Below, in pieces: positions 62,282 through 64,000 of a stretch of DNA of 64,000 nt (its first letter is position 1; each line of letters opens with the position of its first letter). A program made the translations under genes and the position numbers. The DNA lies in contig JBATDG010000053.1 in assembly GCA_049663345.1 (NCBI GenBank), positions 47,424 to 111,423 on the forward strand. Direction: 5' to 3'. The notes below the pieces were generated by a model. That model did not search any database and had not been told where the DNA came from. It saw only the letters and a program-made list of their open reading frames with translations. This DNA is from SZUA-365 sp049663345 (lineage in GTDB: Bacteria; Bacteroidota; Ignavibacteria; SZUA-365).

Positions 62282-63787
62282 ATGAGCAGAAAAAAAGTCA
62301 TCATCATTGGAGCGGGTCCGGGCGGACTCAGCGCAGGCATGCTCCTCGCGCATCACGACATTGATGTGCATATCTACGAAAAAAATCCCACCATCGGTGG
62401 ACGCAATGCTTCGATGCACCTCGGCGACTTCGTGTTCGATCTCGGACCCACATTCTTTCTCATGAAGGAAGTGCTCGAGGATCTGTTCCACCGCACCGGC
62501 CGTTCGCTCGCTGACTATGCCGAGCTGCATGAGATCGATCCGATGTATCGCCTGCACTTTTCCGACGAAATGGTGTTTTATCCTTCGCGCAATCCAGCGA
62601 GGATGAAAGCTGAGCTGGAGCGGGTGTTCCCCGGCAGCCACGACGGCTATCTGCGGTATCTGAAGCGGGAGAAAAAGAAATACGAGAAACTGATTCCCTG
62701 TCTTGCGATGCCCTATTCATCGCTGAAGGATATGCTCAGCTGGCAGTTCATTTCTTCCATTCCATACCTCGATCTGCACCAGAGTGTCTTCGGCGTGCTG
62801 GGTCGCTATTTCGATGACATCCACCTCAAAAGTTCTTTCTCCTTCCAGGCAAAATATCTCGGGATGTCCCCGTGGGAAGCGCCCGGGCTCTTCAGCATCC
62901 TCTCCTTCATCGAGCATGGCGGTGGCATTTATCATGTGACGGGCGGACTTTCACAGCTATCCGTTGCAATGTCGAGAGTGTTTGAGGAGGAAGGCGGCAC
63001 AATCCATCTTTCTTCTCCTGTGCGTGAAGTGATTATCGAAAACGGCAGCGCCGTCGGCGTGCGCCTGCAGGACGGCAGCGAGCAGCGTGCGGATGACGTT
63101 GTCATCAACGCCGATTTCGCGCATGCGATGACGAATCTCGTCGACAAGCGGCATCGGCGGAAGTACACAAACGACACGCTGGCGAAGAAGGAATATTCCT
63201 GCTCCACATTCATGCTGTATCTGGGCATCGACAAGGTGTACGACGATATGGAGCATCACAGCATCATTTTCGCGGACGATTACCGGGCCAACATTGCGGA
63301 TATCACACGCAACGGTGTGCTCTCCGAGCAGCCTTCGTTTTATGTGCAGAATGCATCTGTGACCGATCCGACTCTCGCGCCTGCCGGGAAGTCGACGCTG
63401 TATGTGCTGGTTCCAGTTCCCAACAACACGAGCGGCCTCGACTGGAGCAAAGAGGCGGGGCCTTTGCGCGACAAGATCATCGGGCTCATGGAAACGCGAG
63501 GCGGCTATACCGATCTGCGTTCGCATATCGAAGTCGAACGCGTGATCACGCCGGCGGATTGGCAGAACAAAGCGGACGTCTACAACGGCGCCGTGTTCAA
63601 CCTTGGACATCAGCTCAAGCAGATGCTGATGTTTCGTCCCCACAACGAATTCGAGGAATTCGAAAACTGCTACCTCGTCGGTGGCGGCACGCACCCGGGC
63701 AGCGGACTGCCTACGATTTATCAGTCAGCACTCATCTCTTCCTCGCTGCTGCTGAAGAAATATGGGATGGAGCTGGAGATAATGTAG
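62282..63787 (+). CDS. crtN: CrtN-like dehydrosqualene desaturase (CrtI family)
   Basis: A 501-residue FAD enzyme. It starts KVIIIGAGPGGLSAGMLLA, then IYEKNPTIGGR and FDLGPTFFLM. The later YSCSTFMLYLGID, DDYRANIADI and VGGGTHPGSGLPTIYQSA resemble staphylococcal CrtN more than CrtP. It would introduce the conjugated double bonds into a C30 backbone (dehydrosqualene or squalene). AGGAGA stands about eleven bases before the ATG, and 45 bp separate it from the aldehyde dehydrogenase. It is the last recognisable gene of the operon; 30-bp tandem repeats begin eight bases after its stop. No synthase for the backbone is seen in the window. Confidence 0.86.
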   Translation: MSRKKVIIIGAGPGGLSAGMLLAHHDIDVHIYEKNPTIGGRNASMHLGDFVFDLGPTFFLMKEVLEDLFHRTGRSLADYAELHEIDPMYRLHFSDEMVFYPSRNPARMKAELERVFPGSHDGYLRYLKREKKKYEKLIPCLAMPYSSLKDMLSWQFISSIPYLDLHQSVFGVLGRYFDDIHLKSSFSFQAKYLGMSPWEAPGLFSILSFIEHGGGIYHVTGGLSQLSVAMSRVFEEEGGTIHLSSPVREVIIENGSAVGVRLQDGSEQRADDVVINADFAHAMTNLVDKRHRRKYTNDTLAKKEYSCSTFMLYLGIDKVYDDMEHHSIIFADDYRANIADITRNGVLSEQPSFYVQNASVTDPTLAPAGKSTLYVLVPVPNNTSGLDWSKEAGPLRDKIIGLMETRGGYTDLRSHIEVERVITPADWQNKADVYNGAVFNLGHQLKQMLMFRPHNEFEEFENCYLVGGGTHPGSGLPTIYQSALISSSLLLKKYGMELEIM

Positions 63788-63794
63788 GGGAGGA

Positions 63795-63970
63795 GGCGTG
63801 GAGCTGGCGCTCCACGGTCCCATAGGCGTGGAGCTGGCGCTCCTCGGTCCCATAGGCGTGGAGCTGGCGCTTCACGGTCCCATAGGCGTGGAGCTGGTGC
63901 TCCACGGTCCCATAGGCGTGGAGCTGGTGCTCCTCGGTCCCATAGGCGTGGAGCTGGCGCTCCACGGTCC
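63795..63970. repeat. Tandem 30-bp palindromic repeat, about 5.9 copies
   Basis: Units start at 63795, 63825, 63855, 63885, 63915 and 63945. Each has an inverted repeat CGTGGAGC-tggc-GCTCCACG capable of an 8-bp hairpin, then GTCCCATA-like spacer. The loop varies (TGGC in four units, TGGT in two) and one arm is mutated in units 2, 3 and 5. The period is ten codons, so frames stay open on both strands, but no ribosome binding site or independent start supports a protein. Confidence 0.93.
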
Positions 63971-64000
63971 GAGAGAGGGACGATGGTTGCTATCTTACGA

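Noticed and set aside
63732..63965. Minus-strand 77-codon ORF over the tandem repeats
   Set aside because: Open only because the 30-bp period is a multiple of three; no ribosome binding site, and it overlaps the end of crtN in antisense.
63795..63970. CRISPR array
   Set aside because: Units are contiguous 30-bp repeats without unique spacers, and no cas genes are present.
1..64000. tRNA, rRNA, insertion sequence or prophage
   Set aside because: No cloverleaf with CCA end, no rRNA-like stretch, and no transposase, integrase or phage structural gene was found on reading both strands.

Overview
The window is a moderately GC-rich, gene-dense bacterial chromosome segment. It looks like a member of the FCB group, near Ignavibacteriota/Kapabacteria/Chlorobiota within the wider Bacteroidota. 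Evidence for this is a SprA homologue (outer-membrane pore of the type IX secretion system, T9SS), two secreted proteins with T9SS C-terminal sorting domains (one with the NYPNPFNPTT signature), a TonB-dependent receptor with a carboxypeptidase-regulatory-like N-terminal domain followed by a DUF4249-like lipoprotein, and a TTG-N20-TAnnTTTG promoter of the kind used by the Bacteroidota primary sigma factor. No rRNA, tRNA, phage, insertion sequence or CRISPR array was seen.

Layout. 1-4317 (minus): a truncated exported protein, a small unknown protein, and a TonB receptor/lipoprotein pair. 4683-6266 (plus): an NSS-family sodium symporter. 6312-9880 (minus): a four-gene lysine/peptidoglycan operon (M20 deacylase, dapB, dapA, LD-carboxypeptidase). 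9975-19043 (minus): a 3022-residue T9SS cargo protein with extreme codon bias and its own terminator. 19520-28023 (minus): lolA, ftsK, gcvT, transaldolase-like aldolase, queD, lptG, lptF, a mostly cell-envelope and housekeeping block. 28382-39107 (plus): sprA, then ybaB, recR, a methyltransferase and two lipoproteins, the second starting with a 15-nt minisatellite. 39195-39512: a sigma-54 promoter, a 62-codon ORF and a terminator, forming an apparently self-contained unit. 39603-42830 (plus): a DUF1232 protein and RecQ. 42969-48469 (minus): a YefM/YoeB-type toxin-antitoxin pair with a TGTACA operator, a membrane MutS-like ATPase, an S9 peptidase and PPK2. 48762-50483 (plus): an FG-GAP T9SS cargo protein. 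50632-51438 (minus): a cyclophilin, divergent from an ECF sigma factor/membrane protein/YbjQ operon (51570-52890). Then surE, galT and a PLP decarboxylase.

56630-63787 is one compact plus-strand operon: SRPBCC protein, DUF2141 protein, CrtP-like oxidase, CrtQ-like glycosyltransferase, CrtO-like acyltransferase, aldehyde dehydrogenase and CrtN-like desaturase. This is nearly the full late pathway of staphyloxanthin-type C30 carotenoid glycoside esters, without a dehydrosqualene or squalene synthase in the window. It is followed by six copies of a 30-bp hairpin-forming tandem repeat.

The most interesting items are the staphyloxanthin-like operon outside Firmicutes, the sigma-54 small-ORF unit, the giant highly biased T9SS cargo, the toxin with a Lys/Ala/Pro-rich N-terminal extension, and the in-frame minisatellite before a lipoprotein signal peptide. 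All calls come from reading the sequence; no database search was run.
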